Source: Chrysomallon squamiferum (taxonomy: Eukaryota; Mollusca; Gastropoda; Neomphalida; Peltospiridae). From it: a DNA stretch of 64,000 nt. The position numbers and the translations under genes were made by a program. The notes beneath the pieces were generated by a model. That model was given only the letters and a program-made list of their open reading frames with translations, was not told the origin of the DNA and did no database searches. Below, in pieces: positions 25,842-41,900 of this stretch (the first letter of the stretch is position 1; every line of letters starts with the position of its first letter). Location of the stretch: the NCBI GenBank assembly GCA_012295275.1, contig CM022679.1, positions 6,609,157 to 6,673,156 of the forward strand. The letters run 5' to 3'.

Positions 25842-26858
25842 CTGGAAATCGTGACAAATTTTTATGTACATATCTGTGTATATGTGTTTGTACCTGTATT
25901 ACTGTGCAAACGTTAATTAGATAAACATTTTAATTTTATAGGTTTTTTTCCACTGCTTTAGCAATTGTAATTCAACACTTATTTGATTAACAATATCTAG
26001 TTTGGGCTGTTTAGAAATATAAATGAATAACAGTCTTTGTAACACAGTTTATATAGTTCAACAGCATTATCTTTTGCAAATAGTTTATAATATTGCCTAA
26101 ACGTGTATAAAACCGAGTCATTCACATTTATTATTATAATGCTATATTACTGAATAATATTAACATATGCGATAATACACATTCTATATGCTTTGATATA
26201 ATTATGTAAATATATTACACTTATGTTATTTATATGAAGTATATTATAACAATATTTATAAAGTTAACAATAACATGTTAATAAAGGCATGAGGATGTAT
26301 CTAGAAATTCACTCTTATCTATGTGGTACATTACCTTTTGTCTTTAGGGGAAGATCTGCAAGATAAACAGGTTCCATTAGTTCGTTTTTAAATCTAATCA
26401 GGTATCTGATCTAAACTTTTTGCAGATGCCATTGTAAAATGATATATCAGAGAATGTCATCAGTCTAGCTTTATGTTCATGATAAAGTAATTTTCATTCA
26501 AATCATATACCTCAGATAATATGATATCCTTCAGTTATATAAGCTACTTAAATTTTATTTGGAGAATCAAATATTTTTGTCTTTATGGTCAAGTCTACAT
26601 TATATATGTATTAGATATGTTATTGTCATAAAAAATAACTTGTTCACTCAGTCAACATTACAGTCTTTTTACCTAAAAAAAATACTTCAAAATATATTCT
26701 ACAAATCTGAGATAAATATCTTAAATGTTGTTTTTTTACAATTCTTTTACCCAAATGTTGAAAATGTTAATATTAATGGCCAATATTATTATAAAATGAT
26801 AAAGGTCATAAAGAAATGCATAGAATACCAAAGAATAAACCACCTACACTTATTCACA

Positions 26859-26949
<91 letters not shown>

Positions 26950-29900
26950 AACAGACTGACCTAATTAACTGACTGTACAAATCAGTGCATTTATACACGT
27001 GCTGCATGGTTATTTCTACAGACTAAATTAGCAGATATGTGCAAGTGTTGATACACTAATATCTGAATTTAACTTTTCTGTATTTTTCAGGAATAATCTG
27101 ACAAATAATAGGTATAATTAAAATGAAATATTAATGAATATGTACTTTGAAAATATTTTTGAATGTCAAAGTAATCTTCAGAATATGCATTCCATTACAA
27201 ATACATGTGTTGCATGATCAATTATATGTTTAATTTTTAAATATTTTAGTTTTAATCAAAATTAATATATAAATAATATGAATGTATTAGTTTCTCGCAT
27301 TTTCTATATTAACAGCTGTTTGATAGAGCAGTCTTAAAAATACAGTTATGAATAAAAGAAATTGTAAATATCAGCTTGTGTTTTTTTATTAAGTGTCCGA
27401 TTCAAAAAAGGCCAATTAATTCTATATTTTTTATAAATGAATTTTACAAGTTATAAAGGTATATTATTGAAATTTTATTTGGTTGAAACAAATAAAAAGC
27501 AGAGAAATACTAACGTCCAAGCTGGTTCATGAAAATATCAAATGTGCAGTTATTAGTGTCTTAATAAAGACAAAAGTGCAGCTAATGTACCACATACATT
27601 CAGAGTGGGATTAATAGTTTCTATGTATCTACAGAGCTATATGTTAGTGTACTGATTTCTAAATACAGTGTTTTTGTAAGATATTCAAAATTAAACTATA
27701 CATTATAAAAAAGTATTGATTAAATAAACCCAAGAATAATGTGCACTAAAAAGCTCAAATTCTAAATACTGAATATAAAATCTACAAAACAAAAGTGTAA
27801 TAAAACCCAAATCTTGTCATAAAAATGTACCTCTAACGGTATTAAGAAATAGCCTTAATACATTTGATATTTCTAAATTATTGTTTTGTTTAACCGTTAG
27901 CATATAATATAAAGCTCTTGAAGTTGGATGGAGCTTGACATTTTTTCTTTATTCTTATTATGTTTTACAGAGAAATGAAGAAATGTCCCAGATAAACTGT
28001 GGATAGTGCATGTAACCAGTGAATATATCAGTCTATCTGGGACTTTTCCACATGTCTCACTGTGAAATAACATTATAATCTGGGGTTTTTTGTTGTTGCT
28101 GTTGTTGGTGTTATTTTATTATCATCAGTTACTGATTGGTTGCTAGAAAACAATTTTTAAAAAGTTTGTAAGAAGCAAAATATATTTAGGTTATTCTTAT
28201 ATTTTATTGAAATAGTATAATAAGTATAAGCAGTGTTATATTTCAGAAAGAACATTTATTAGAAATTAACATTACATACATGCATACCTACATATATATT
28301 ACACAAACATACACAGACACACACACCCAGCTTCTCAAATATATCCATTAATCCACTGTATCATGCATACACAAATACACATGCATATAACACACAAGTG
28401 TGTATAAATAAATAGCCACGTATTCTCAGACAGAGAAATACACATGCATGCATACATATTTACTTACCGACAACAGAAACAAGCAAGAACAATGAGTAGT
28501 AGAAAAAGGAAGAATGCCAGAGATCCACCAACAGCTCCACCTATCACTGCAGACAGATTATCTGCTCTCTCTGGGTAAAACAAATAGAATTTATCACACA
28601 CTAAGTTACCATATTTACAAGAATTCTCCATTTTTATTTATTTGCTGTTTTCCTTTGTTTACAAATATATATAAATGAATGGATATTTGCTGGAAGCAAC
28701 ATTGAAACATTTTATTATTTACTGATGAAATTAGAAAGAAACTTGTCACTGTCACTCTTATCTATAAGAAGTAATGGGTGTTTAATATGAGCTTTCCCTC
28801 AGACAGAAAAGAATCACCCTTGATACACCATTTATAGCTCAATTAGCAATTATTATAATTACTATTATTATTTCTTTTTATACACAGTTCATAACATTCC
28901 AACATTTTACAAACATAAAATTATATGTATTTGTAAATTATGAATCAGATTTAATAGTGGTAATATTTTTTTGGAAAGTATAAAACATAAAACATGAACA
29001 CAGGTCTACAACAGTTATGATGGCGAAGAATGTGTAAGGTACTTATACTGTATTTTCATCACTAACTGAAAATCCAGTGAACATACCTGCATAATTCTCA
29101 CAGTGATCACCACTGAAGCGTGTCTGACAAGTGCAGGTCATCCCATCTTCAGGTCTGCTTTCATTCCACAAACAAGTGCCACCATTTTGACAGAAATCAG
29201 GGGACATTTCACAGGGAGCTACAGATAAAATTTAATGTAATCCTACATCAACATAGCTTTATTTGAATGTAAATAATGTAGATGTTGTGTGTACATTTAT
29301 TAAAACATTAGTTAAACAATGCTTACAAGAATAATAACTGATAAGATTACATTTGTATATATATATATAAAAAAAAAAAAAAATAAAACTATTATTATTA
29401 TTTTAAGAAAACAAAGTGTATCTGGTGTCAGAAATGAGGTCTAGAATACCATGGAATCATGTTTAATAAAATAATTAAAAAATAACAGTGTTCTTATTTA
29501 GGATAGAAAGAAAAGAAGAATAAATAATTAAATGAGTCTTTAGAATAAATAAAAATAAAATATACAAACAAATGCTACATATTCTAATAGTAAATATTTT
29601 AATAAAATATTTTCTTACAAACAAATGCTAAAATTTTGGAGTAATACTGCAATATTTTGCATTTTTCCAGTAAACGTAATTAAAACTCAGTGTACTAGAA
29701 TACAATAATGTATTATATGAAATTTTAAAAATTGTTTGTCAGTTGTTAGAAATAATTCCTGACATGAAATATGTCATCTGTTTATCTGCAGTATGCAGTA
29801 AACATAAAAAAGCTGAACAATTGTACTTACATAAACAGTGCTTTAACAATGATGCACCTGTTCCATTTGTTCGTCTGTTATTAGGACAGTTTTTACAAAA

Positions 29901-32900
29901 TGTTTTTCCTGATTCATCCTGGTACTGATCAACAGGACATTCTTGACACTGCTGTTGCAGTTGCATTGTTCCAGCAGGGCATCTCACTATGGAAACAAAT
30001 TGATGTAGTCATACAGCACAAATGTGTCTAACAAAATTTCAGTCATTTGTCAGATATACATTTTATTAAATAATACATTGAAATATATTAATGAAATTTC
30101 ACTAATTCATCAGATATAATTTTTATTAATATCAGATAAACATTTTACTAACTGATATAAAATAAAAGTTTGAATAATAGGTATAATTTTTACTAATATC
30201 AGATTTCAGGTTTACTAACTGATTTAAAATGCAAATATAATTATTTCTAGCTGATGTCAGATATATTATTTAATTCAGTCAGTCAGTTGTAAATGTTTAT
30301 TTTATTTATGTTAAATACAAGTTTTACTGAAATACAACATTTTCTAAAATTTATAAATAATTAAAACAAATTGATATTACATATAACGTCTGTGTGATTT
30401 TTTTTATAACAAAATTTAATTCATCTTAATTCCTATATACTTATAAAAATTTAAAATAGATTCTTCCTTTCTAAGTTCAGACTTACATTTGCACTGAACT
30501 ACTGAAGTTGCACCCGTGAATTGTGTGTACTTATACTGAGGACATGGCTTGCATGAACTTGATTCAGTTTTATCCTGATAGTAATTAAGAGGACACTTCA
30601 CACAGATTCCTGATTCTTCTTTGTATCCAGCTGGGCAGTGAGCTGCAGAAGACATAAAAATTATTGGTATTACAATTTTATAAGCCAGTAGTTTCAGTAA
30701 TGCAAATTAATAGGTTTTTTTTCTTTCCCATTGTACTTGGAGGTTATATCACAGTGTATCCACCTACATTTTAAATCTACTCACGAAACTAATATTTAGA
30801 AATGGTTTTATTTATTTTTTTGTTGTAATAATAAACAGTTTAAAATGTAATCTTTAATAATTATACTATTACTAATCAATTACTGCTTCTAACACTATGA
30901 CATATTCTATTATTATCATAATTAGGATGAACTACCATTTGTACCAGTATTTCTACAAATATTATACTACTACTATTGTATCTAAAAATAATAATAATAA
31001 TAATAATGAAATTTTAATTATTTAATTTATAAGTAATGTCCTAACTACATTTCTAAGATTCAGTGATGAACATTTTCCATGATATTAATTATGACCACTG
31101 TGTTATTAAATAAATGGAGTTTCATGCACTCACCAATACACTGATCTCGTGAAATAGCACCAGAGATGGATGTGGCTGTGAACTGAGGACATTCCTTACA
31201 TAACGTGGAATTTGGCTCATCCTGATACTGTCCAGCAGGACATTTTACACATGTTGCTTTCTGTTCCTTTGTTCCAGTGGGACAGTATACTGTAGAAGAA
31301 AACATTACAGTTAGTACATAGTATCATTTCTAAAATAAATAAATATTGTGAAGATTTCTTTAACATTTAATTTTAAAAACATAAATATGCTAATGTATGT
31401 ACATTATAAGACACAGGTCATAGTTTATTATGGTGTTGTTTTGAGTATGAAAATTATGTTATCATGGACAAGATATTTAAGAGACATATCTAAAGGCTAC
31501 AGTTATGTGAAATCAGTGAAATTAAATAAAAACAGATGAATTGTCTGTAATCAGTTAATAAACTTACAGTAACAATCCATGAGAGATTTGGATCCAACAT
31601 TTTTTGTTGTTCGAAATTCTGGACAAGCCTTACAAACAGTAGTACCAATCTCATCTTGAAACTGGCCTCGAGGACATTTGACACATTCCCCACGCTCTCC
31701 CTTTGTGCCAGCCAAACATTTTGCTGTAGTAATAAAATGAAGTAAAAGACACTGTGAATCATAAAGAAAAACATTGACATTATCACTGAAATAATTATTT
31801 AAAAAACCCCAAAACCTACAAGTGCTGACCAGGACAAAAGAAAGATGTTATTACTCAGCCCATGTCAGACTACTTGAATGATGCATCTTCAACTAAAGAT
31901 AGACCAGCCCAAACTGTTTTTATAGAAAACCTGCGTTGAGATGCTGTGTTGAATAGTAAAGAGATCAAAAGGCACAGAGAAAAAGATTGGTTCCTATAGC
32001 CTAGATTTAACTATTAAAAAACTTACGAAAACATTCATTCAGTGATGTTGAACCAGTGGTGTTGGTAGTAGTGTACTCAGGACAAGTCTTACAAACTGTT
32101 GATCGTATTTCATCCTGGTACTGACCTACAGGACACAGTTCACAAGAATTTCCTTCATGTTTCATTCCTTTTGGACAGTTCCCTGATTTTATAATCAAAT
32201 TAATAATAACTTAATTAAATGAAAATATTAATGAACAGCAGCAGCAACAACAACAGTAACAATAAGAAGAAAGCAACAACAAGTAGATCTACATCAATAA
32301 TAATATTAAATAAATAAAGAAACAATATTCTGAAAGTTGTCAGTGATAAACAAAACCTATAACATATATATATATATATTTTACAGGTGAAATGATGATT
32401 AACTCACAGAAACACCCAGCTAGCGAAGGAGTTCCTTCAGCAAGAGTTGTTCTAAATGTAGGACACTGTTTACACTGTGTGGAGTTCATCTCATCTTGAT
32501 ACTGACCTACAGCACACTTCTCACACCTTCCAGACACTATCCTAGTACCCAGTGGACATTGTACTGGTTAAATAGACAGTAAACATTCTCAACATAAAAA
32601 AAAAAAAAAACACAAACAAGCAAATAAATAAATAAATAAACAAAATAAATACTTCTTACAACTACCAGACACTGGCTTTTAACCCGATGGACACTGTACT
32701 GGTTAAAACAGACAAAATACATACATAGTTTATAAACTTTCTGTTTACTTTATAGATACAGCTACAAGGGCAAAACTTCATGCAGAAATAATTTAGTAGT
32801 TTGAGATGATTAACAGTTTATCAATTAAATGTTATGACAACTGATGTTGCATATGTATTATTCAAAATAATGTTCACATTGTTATCAGTTAAACTGAATA

Positions 32901-35900
32901 TCAAAATATATATATATATATGTCTATATAAAATGATTTAAATGAAACTACACTGTGCTACATTGTTCAGTATGAATGTAAACTTACAAATACATTGACT
33001 CTGTGATGTGCTGCCAGTTTGTTTTGTCACTTTGTTAGGCCCACATGATTTACACAAAGTTTTACCAGTTTCATCCTGGTACCAGCCTCTTGGACATTCT
33101 GTACAAGTTCCTGATTCTTGTTTTCTACCAACAGGGCAATGCACTACAATTAAAAAGTGATCATTTCTGAGATAATTTCAAAATAATTCCTTTGATTTAA
33201 ACTATTAAATTATTTAATATTGTATATGCATCCGTAACCCAAGAAGAAAGTATTAATAATGATAATGATTATGATTATGATGTTGATGATGATGATGATG
33301 ATGATAACAATAGTTATAATAGCAATCAGAAATATTTATTTACATCATTAATTATCCATTTGCTATAGTTTAAGGGTATTTTGCAGATATGCCTATCAAA
33401 AAAATGAAATGAAAATAAAAGGTAATATCATGTTTCTATCAGTAAAACACAGATTAAAAGATGTTACACATGGTAGAGTGTAAGGGCAATTGATTTTTAT
33501 TTTAAACTATAAACTTACAGAAACACTGAGTAGAAGAAGTTGCTCCTTGTGAACTTGTGGTGTAATACTGTGGACAGCTTTTACATGTTTTTGCACCTAC
33601 ACCATCTTGATATTGACCAACTGGACACTGCTGGCATGTTCCAGAAACTGCTTTATACCCAGTAGGACATTGTACTGTAACATAATTATTTTATCCAGCT
33701 TATGATTTATTCAGATAAATGTAATTTCCTTCTCTTCATACATATACTTAATAAAATAATACATAATACATTTTTGAATACTGTTATCTAAATTCTTAAA
33801 AGAGCTGGTTTCTGAAGTCCCTACTGAAGAATTACCTTTGAAATGATCAAACAATAACTGAGGTGAGGGAGAATTTTACTGCATATTTGTTTTTATGACA
33901 TAACCTATATAGTTCCTCAGTGAACAATAAAAAAATAAAAGTGAATGATACATGCTACATTCTGTTGTTACATGACAATGTAAAAACAGTTAGAAAAAAA
34001 TACCCATAATGTTAAATAAAATAAAATATTGATTCATGTTGAAAATAGGTAGCAAAATAATTATTGTTTTGATTGGGGTGATTCTTAAAACAACTTATTT
34101 TAATTATAAATTCTTAACTTACAGAAGCACTGAGTAGAAGATGTTGCTCCTTGTGAATTTGTAGTGTAATACTGTGGACAGCTTTTACATGTATTAGCAC
34201 CTATACCATCTTGATACTGACCAACTGGACACTGCTGACATGTTCCAGAAACTGCTTTATACCCAACTGGACATTGTACTACAAGAGAAACATTTACACA
34301 TATTATTAAATAATTTATTATTTCATGATTAAGGCTTGAAAATTAGTATTCATTTGTAATAACATGTCATTCTAATACCTGTTTTAAATTATAAAGACAC
34401 ATGTTAAAATAAAAGTACAATAAAATGATAAATGTTTTGCTAAACTGTCAAAAAGAATGGCTTGTTGTTTTGCAGAACTCATAGTACCACTAAAACTATT
34501 TTTGGGGGGTTTCATTTGTCTCTCAGATAAAAAAAAAAAAAAATAATAATAAGTACAATAATGGTTATTGTGATGATGATGATGATGATGTTGATGAGAA
34601 TTATTAAGAAAATATGTAAAAAAGTACTAATTCATCATAAACAACACTGATGAGTGTAAACTATTTTGGAATTACCATGAAAATAATACATTCTTTGTTA
34701 ATACTCTCAACTTACAGATACACTGAGTAGAAGATGTTGCTCCTTGTGAATTTGTAGTGTAATACTGTGGACAGCTTTTACATGTATTTGCACCTACACC
34801 ATCTTGATACTGACCAACTGGACACTGCTGACATGTTCCAGAAACTGCTTTATACCCAATGGGGCATTGTACTGTAATATTATAAAAATAATTACTGTCT
34901 ATCTATCTATCTATCTGTATATATAATTTGTGTGTGTGTGTGATGTTAAAATTTTAAAATAATAATGTATATGAGATTCTAGTATTTTAACAAAGATGCA
35001 GATATCCCACTGATTAGTAGAAAGATATTTTTTTATATATAACAGTACAAAATGAAAATAAAAGAAAGTTATAATTTTTTATTTTAAAGCAGGAAACTTA
35101 CAGAAACACTGAATAGAAGATGTTGCTCCTTGTGAACTAGTAGTGTAATACTGTGGACAGCTTTTACATGTATTTGCACCTACACCATCCTGATACTGAC
35201 CAACTGGACACTGCTGACATGTTCCAGAAACTTCTCTATAACCAGCAGGGCATCTTACTGCAGCAATCATAGAAATATTTGGAAATATTATTAAAATGTC
35301 TCTGTGTTGCACAATTTCTTCATGGAAATCATTATAAACATGTAAAAAATATGATAGTTAATCAAATAGCAATTGCAAATAAATAAATACAAATTACAAC
35401 ATGCTTATTGAAAAGTATTGGTTTGTGAAGAAAAATTTAAATGAATTATTTATGCTAAATTTGCTCTAAGACAGGACTGTAATAACAATGAAAAAATTCT
35501 TATGGTGTTAAAAAAAATATCAAATGAAGATAACTTTTACTGTATTTAAGCTAACAGAACATAGATAATAACATGTTGCTTTTCACTGATTGTTAATGCA
35601 ACCATTTTTAGCTGATCTATCAACTTACAGAAACACTGAGCAGAAGATGTTGCTCCTTGTGAACTAGTAATGTAATACTGTGGACAGCTTTTACATGTAT
35701 TTGCACCTACACCATCTTGATACTGACCAACTGGACACTGCTGACATGTTCCAGAAACTTGTTTGTACCCAGCAGGACATTGCACTATAAAAATAATATA
35801 AATAAATAAATGATAAGTACACATCTTCTCCTTTCGTTATTTATTCTTATTCATATTTTGTATAGAATGATTTTTTAATGAAACACTCAGTTTGGTTAAT

Positions 35901-38900
35901 GTGATATCATATATATGATCAAGGACAATCCTGGTAAAATATATATATATATATAATATAATAGAATTTTAAAAATAATTCTACTAAATACATAAAAGGT
36001 TAAGATTTATTGTTTTCTTAATAATAACTACATTTCCTATGGAATTCTGTCTATCTCAAGTATTTTAACAACAACAACAGAAATTGTAATAAAAAGTAAC
36101 ATAATGAAGCAGATGATGGTCATACAAAGCTAAACAAAAGATTCTGTTAAATATGATATTATCATGCTAGAATGCAAATATGATATGAAAAATCAATTTA
36201 AACACAAATACTAATTGATGTTTGTAAGTTTCATCATACAAAAATAATCTAGAATATTCTATGACTGACAGCCACAGCAACTAATTTTAGTTTTAAACTA
36301 TCAACTTACAGAAGCACTGAGTAGAAGATGTTGCTCCTTGTGAACTTGTGGTGTAATACTGTGGACAGCTTTTACATGTTTTTGCACCAACACCATCTTG
36401 ATATTGACCAGCTGGACACTGCTGACATGTTCCAGAAACTGCTTTATACCCAATGGGACACTGTACTGTAACATAATTATTTATAAACATTATGTATGTA
36501 TCTTATTCTTATGAAGACTAAAGACTTCTTATGGTATGTTTTTCTTCAGGTAGTATTATTTTCCAAATACAGATATTAAACAAGCATTATTAGGTTATTC
36601 AACTAAAAGGTTAGGAACTGGTCTTGTGTTTTGTTATTTAGAATTTTTTTATTTTAACAAATAACTCTTCCTGCCCCTCATATAATTTATAAATAATATA
36701 AAACATTGACTTTATTTTAATATAACAGTTTTATATGGATCATTATAGATTTTAGCAGCACAATTTGTATATTGAATGGTCCTTTTCTAAACTAATAGCT
36801 TCACACATTAATAAAAGTTACTCTATAAAGATTTAGAAAGCGTTAAGAATGTGGTTTAAAATGTTTTCACGAATTAAATAATTCCACTCACTCCTCTATT
36901 TAAAAAGTTAGGACATTAAGGTGGGGTACCAGGATTCTGCGATGGAAGTGTTTTATAAAGTCTAAATGCACATATCTCATTTAACACTGATGCATTGTTT
37001 TTCCTTAATAAAACATGAAAACATTATTGCACTGGGAGGGAGGACTGTGTCATAGTGTTGAATGAGGATAGTGGAGACATTCTTTTTGACTAGGCTGTTT
37101 AGATGGTAGTAATTAGGTGTTTAGAATGAAACAACAAAGTTAAAATGAAATTGTTGATCCATATTATTATGTTTAACAGAACATGAAAGAGGTGACAGTG
37201 TCTGATACCCATAGCCTGCCAAATACGAGTTTTATACTGTCAACTTACTGAAACACAGAGCAGATGATGTTGCGCCTTGTGAAGCTGTAGTGTAATACTG
37301 TGGACAGCTTTTACATGTTTTTGCACCTACAACATCCTGATACTGACCAACTGGACACTGCTGGCATGTTGCAGAAACTTGTTTATAACCAACAGGACAT
37401 TTCACTGTAACATAATCATTTAAAATATACATATATTTTATTATTGCATAACTATTTGATGAAGAATTTTATGAATTGATTATATAGCATAATTTGATAA
37501 TGTACCTTTCTATTCTAAATATAGGTGCTAAAATAAAAGTTTCAAAATTTTTTAAAGTTATATTTATGAATATTTAAGAATAGTGGGTTTATTATTTTAA
37601 AACTGATAGATTAGGGGAGACAGACACTGGTTTCATCTCATTATATCTGAAACACAGCACTGACAACAAATAACCATTAATAAATAACTTTGAGATTTTA
37701 AAACTCTTTTGAAATAATGAAAATAATAAATTACAGGATAATAATGAAGATTGTAATGATAATAATTCAGATAAATAATTTGGTATTCAGAAATTTGTAT
37801 ATGTGTGAACTGTTTCTGTTATCAATTACTTTGTAATTGTCAATTAGACTCTCAACTTACAGATACACTGAGTAGAAGTTGTTGCTCCTTGTGAATTTGT
37901 GGTGTAATACTGTGGACAGCTTTTACATGCATTTGCACCTACACCATCTTGATACTGACCAACTGGACACTGCTGACATGTTCCAGAAACTGCTTTATAC
38001 CCAATGGGGCATTGTACTGTAATATTATAAAAATAATTATCTATCTATCTAAATATAATGTGTGTGTGTGATGTTAAAATTTTAAAATAAAATGTATATA
38101 ATAATTCTAGTATTTTAACAAAAATGCAGATATTAATGATTAGTAGAAAATATTTTTTTTTATATAAGAATACAAAATGAAAATAAAAAAGTTATAATTT
38201 TTTATTCTAAAACTTACAGAAACACTGAGTAGAAGATGTTGCTCCTTGTGAACTAGTAGTGTAATAAATTTGCACCTACACCATCCTGATCCTGTTTGGA
38301 CACTGCTGTTGTTTTATAACCAGCAGGGCATCTTACTGCAGCAATCTGGAAACATTTGGAAATATTATTAAAATGTGTGCATTGAGTTCATTTTTATAAA
38401 CATGTAAAAAAATATGATAGTTAATCAAATAGCAATTGCAAAAATTCTTATGGTGTTAAACAAAATATCAGGTTTCCAACTGTTGCTTCATACCAGCTGG
38501 ACATTGTACTGCATTACAAATTAATAATAGAATAAGGCATTCAATGTGGATAATGATAAAATACTAGACATTTTAGATAATTTATTATTATAGCAAATTA
38601 TGGTATTTGCACACACACACACACAATATGAACTACAAATTTTTCTGAAATATTTAAAATAATTTTTCAATCTTTCAAATGAAGATGTTTTTAAGTTTTT
38701 GTTAAACAATACCAAACAAATATGGAATATAATCTGTTTTATGTCATAAAACTTCATAAATAAGATCAGAAAATGCAACAGCATACAGAACAGTATCCCT
38801 CTATCGTTCTTTCTCTAGAAAAAAAAAACAAATTAGAAAAATGTTCTCTATCAATTTACTACCTTATGATTTAGAGTATTAAAATTATCTTAGACATCTA

Positions 38901-41900
38901 ATCTAGAAAATTTGTGTTTAAATCTTTCTTTTAAATAAATGTGGAGTCACACAAACACCTGGTCTGTAAAGATGTCCTCTTTTTATAGAGTTTCATGTGT
39001 AATCTGTTTTTTACAAATTACATTTCTTTGTCCAGTTCCTGTCTTTATATTATTATAGTTGTTTGTGTAACTGAATAAAAATATATTTCTTTATTTTCAT
39101 TAAAGTGAAATATTAATACTTACAAACACACTGAGTCAGTGACTTAGACCCACTGTTTAATGTGGTTCTGTACTTAGGACATGATTTGCAATGTGAAGAA
39201 CCTGGCTCATCTTGGTATTGCCCTAAAGGACACTCAACACATGACTGACGTATTTGCATAAAACCAGCTGGACATTGCACTGAAAAACAAAGACATATTT
39301 GATTTAGACCAAAACATGAATAAGAATGCAATCACACACACACACACACTCCACTCACACACAGCCATATGCACAGACATATACATACACAGAAGTTCTC
39401 ACACATTACTCAAACATATAAACAAAACACACCACATACACATTCACACCACCAGTAGTGGTGATAGTAATATTAGTTGTAAGAGTAGTTGTAGTAACAA
39501 GATGATGATAAAGAACAATAAATAAATAACTATTAAAATAATGATGTTGATGATAAGAATAATGATAATTAAAGAAAACCCACTTACAGACACACTGATC
39601 TGCTGATTTTGCTCCTACAATGGTTGTAGTTCTACTTGTTGGACACTCTTTACAGGTAGACTGTCCCTCCTCATCCTGATATTGTCCAGCAGGACACAGT
39701 TCACACGTTCCAGACACTTCTTTTGTACCAGTAGGACATCTCACTAAAGTAAGAAAATCGCATTTTGTGAACAGCTGATATAATCAGAGTTAAGTTCTTT
39801 TTAAATGCTTTTCATATGCCTGTTAATGTTTTGCAAGACAGTTTTGTTTTGTATTAAAATTGAAATTCTGAAGAATGCTTGACTAGCAAAGATAATGAAC
39901 TAAGATCCAGCAATCATACAGCATTTCAAAAAGTTAATATTATTATTGTGATGGATCCAAGTTAAAATAAAAAATACTGATAGCCAAATAATGAATGATT
40001 ATGCTGATCCATGTTTAAATATTACAAAAAATGATAGCAAACATTTTATTTTTTTATTTATAATCTTTTAATAAATGAGATATATAAGCTGCAGCAAACA
40101 TTATATATACTTTTACTAAATAATTAATTACAGAAACAAAAGTTCACTGAAGAGGCCCCTTGTGAAGCAGTGGTCTTAAACTTGGGACAGTCTTTACAAA
40201 CAGTGGATCCTGCAATGTCCTGATACTGACCAACTGGACAAGCTACACATGATCCTGCCTGTGCTTTAGATCCAACTGGACAATGGACTATTAAAAAATT
40301 AAAGAATGTGTGGTCAGAATAGAATGTTTTTGATATAAATATACTTAATATACAAAGAATTTCCCATCCAAGTAGCGCTGGAAACTTAATTACTTGCAAA
40401 AACAATAGTAATACCTATTCAGTTATCATTAAAAATCAGTTTAATATTTGGTTGACAATCTAGAAATACATTTATCATACATTAATGATACATCACACAG
40501 CATTAAGAAATATCTAGATTTATAAGAACTCACGTGTACACTGGTTAATGGAAGAGGCTCCTAGTATGTTAGTTATGTGGAATTGTGGACAAGGCTTGCA
40601 GCTTGTCTGTCCAGTCAGGTCTTGATAGAAATTCTGTTGACACAGGACACATGATCCAGATACTTCATACTGACCAGCTGGACACACAACTTGTACAGCT
40701 TCAAAATAAATAAATATATAAATAAATAAAAAAATAAAGTTGAACAAATCAATACAAAATTATTTAGCTTAATGTAATTTAATTTAAATAATGAAAATAT
40801 TCTGTTTTATTTCCATATTATATAATACTTATTACAAATTTTTTAAGTACCATAAATGAGGAAATTATCTATTTTCTTTATGTTGAAGCTCATTTTAGCT
40901 AGAACATTATATACTCAACAGTGATCATTTCCTTTCTTCAGACTGTCACAAAAGACATAGTATACATTTCCAAAGAAATCATCAAAAATAGTTATTCTCT
41001 CTTAAGCAGTTGTTACCAAATGGTAAGTAAATCAAATTTTATCTCTAGAAATTATGTTTGTAAATAAGATTTTAAACAGAGTTTTTAACTGGCGTTAGAC
41101 ATCACTTACAGACACACTGACTGGCAGAAACTGATCCAGATGTCTTTGTTGTTTTGCCAGCTGGACATGTCTTGCAATAATTAGAACCAATTTCATCTTG
41201 ATATTGACCAACAGGACAGAGCACACATGTTCCCGTTTGTTCTTTGTAACCACGTGGACACTGGACTGTTTATATGAAATAGCAGTGTATACAGTACACA
41301 CTTACATCACTCAGAAAATGTACCACTGACTGAGTTTTTAATAAAATATGTGTTTATAAATTATTAATTATTCCTCAGAAAATTTAGTAAAATAAATGTG
41401 TATCAAATATATTCAGAAAGTATAGAACTGACTGGATGTTTAATATATACGTTAAATATGTGTTGAATATTTTATACTTTGCTAATAGAATTATTAGTTC
41501 ATTAGTATCAAACTAAAATATGAATAGAACTTACGGAAACACTGTGCAGTTGAAATTGCTCCTGTTATGTTAGTGGTCATGTTGGGTGGGCATGATTTAC
41601 ATGTTTTTGAACCAATCTGATCTTGATATTCACCAAGTGGGCAGGGAACACAAGTAAATGATTCTTCTTTCATTCCAGCTGGACATTTCACTGTTAATAA
41701 TAATTTTAAACAATCACAGTAATAGTCATTAATATGAATGAGTGTTTTTTTTCTAATATAATGATTTATTAAAATAATTTTAAGTGGTAAAGAATAGTTA
41801 TTTAAATAAAGATAATAAATTGTTAAAATTTTGAGATGATGAGCATGAAGAGCTTGAATGAGTGAATGAATGTATATTTATATACTGTAAAATTTTAAAC

